From NCBI GenBank assembly GCA_020056155.1, contig JAGVII010000210.1, forward strand, positions 1 to 15,329: 15,329 nt of DNA. The letters are read 5' to 3'. The position numbers and the translations under genes are program-made. This DNA comes from Afipia sp. GTDB lineage: Bacteria; Pseudomonadota; Alphaproteobacteria; Rhizobiales; Xanthobacteraceae. This document shows, piece after piece, positions 14,934-15,329 of the stretch (the stretch's first letter is position 1; each line of letters opens with the position of its first letter). The notes under the pieces are model-generated. The model was not told the DNA's origin. It saw only the letters and a program-made list of their open reading frames with translations, and searched no databases.

Positions 14934-15308
14934 CTATCGCTCCGTCGGCTGAGGTGCCGGAAACAAACCGGGCGGCAAACGGCTCTGATCCTTGACGGAC
15001 GCAGGCGGTGTGGCGTCTGGATCGGGCCGGGCGGGATTGCGCGGAGTGTCGATGTTCTGCCTTAGGAAGTGGCGGCGCTGTTCCGCCCAAACCTTTCGGC
15101 ATTCGGCAAGTCTGTCTTTTTGCTCGTATCCAACTGAACGACATCGCTCGAGCTCGGCTGTCTGGGGATCGCCTTCTCGGACGACCGAAGAGGCAGGCTG
15201 AGGCTGATTGTCGTCGTCACGCAGGTGGATGGTGCAAGCAGCAGCGAGCACGACGACAAAGATTGTCACGCCGAGAGACAGCGCCTTGAACGCCCTGAAA
15301 TCACTCAT
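14934..15308 (-). CDS. TrbK-alt, putative entry exclusion protein
   Basis: A 124-residue protein in the place of trbK. One N-terminal hydrophobic segment (about 11-24) ends in AAAC (Cys25), which may be a lipobox although the -3 residue is alanine rather than leucine. The soluble part has the TrbK-alt signature of two cysteines 14 residues apart, ERCRSVG and AECRKVWAEQRRHFL (Cys56, Cys70). The C-terminus is Pro-rich. Entry-exclusion proteins keep the cell from receiving a second copy of the same element; that role is by family and position. The start ATG overlaps a TGA in the upstream frame, as expected for coupling with trbJ. Confidence 0.82.
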   Translation of the reverse strand: MSDFRAFKALSLGVTIFVVVLAAACTIHLRDDDNQPQPASSVVREGDPQTAELERCRSVGYEQKDRLAECRKVWAEQRRHFLRQNIDTPRNPARPDPDATPPASVKDQSRLPPGLFPAPQPTER

Positions 15309-15329
15309 TGGTGGAACATCTGCACTATT
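15305..15329 (-). CDS. Probable last codons of trbJ
   Basis: The frame ending at the TGA in 15305-15307 overlaps the trbK-alt ATG as ATGA and reads IVQMFHQ before the stop. trbJ normally precedes trbK in this operon, so this is likely its C-terminus, but seven residues are too few to prove it. Confidence 0.35.

Noticed and set aside
13816..15065. Long plus-strand frames opposite trbL and trbK-alt
   Set aside because: Low-complexity Ala/Pro-rich or Asp/Gln-rich products caused by the Gly/Ala-rich trbL tail; no domain.
1..15329. CRISPR arrays, tRNA genes, IS ends or att sites
   Set aside because: No regularly spaced repeats, cloverleaf-like sequence, transposase or integrase gene, or flanking direct repeats were seen by eye.

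Overview
The window looks like part of an integrative and conjugative element or genomic island in an alphaproteobacterium, probably a Bradyrhizobium-like rhizobial relative. The grounds are moderately high GC, the rhizobial-style trb gene set (trbK-alt, trbL, trbF, trbG, trbI, DUF2274 gene) and the acyl-CoA and ABC-transport gene content. No rRNA, tRNA, CRISPR array, integrase or complete insertion sequence was seen. The taxonomic call is inference from gene content only.

Left part (1-9108): a catabolic cluster. The 3' end of a branched-chain-amino-acid-type ABC substrate-binding protein gene (1-678, +) is followed by a 318-base gap and a type I Baeyer-Villiger monooxygenase gene (997-2745, +). 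Facing it is a minus-strand operon read from about 6584 down to 2989: a thiolase-like protein, a free-standing Zn-ribbon/OB-fold (DUF35) protein, a double-hotdog MaoC/HTD2-type dehydratase, two possible very small ORFs, and an alpha/beta hydrolase. Divergent from it (6794-9108, +) are two adjacent acyl-CoA dehydrogenase genes whose active-site features complement each other. The 209-base divergent control region holds two clean inverted repeats.

The set closely parallels the last side-chain steps of actinobacterial steroid degradation (ChsE1-ChsE2, ChsH1-ChsH2, Ltp2). There a heteromeric dehydrogenase, a MaoC hydratase and a thiolase-like aldolase helped by a DUF35 domain release a cyclic ketone. 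With a Baeyer-Villiger monooxygenase and a hydrolase alongside, the order of chemistry suggested here is: dehydrogenation, hydration, retro-aldol release of a ketone, oxygen insertion to an ester or lactone, and hydrolysis. The substrate cannot be read from the sequence; a steroid, terpenoid or other alicyclic acid would fit.

Middle (9109-10552): a broken LysR-type N-terminal fragment followed by an intact LysR-type regulator, both on the plus strand.

Right part (10525-15329, all minus): the distal half of a trb mating-pair-formation operon, entering from beyond the right edge in the order (trbJ tail) trbK-alt, trbL, trbF, trbG, trbI, DUF2274 gene. The last gene overlaps the 3' end of the LysR gene tail to tail. 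The catabolic genes therefore sit directly against conjugation genes, as cargo would in an ICE.
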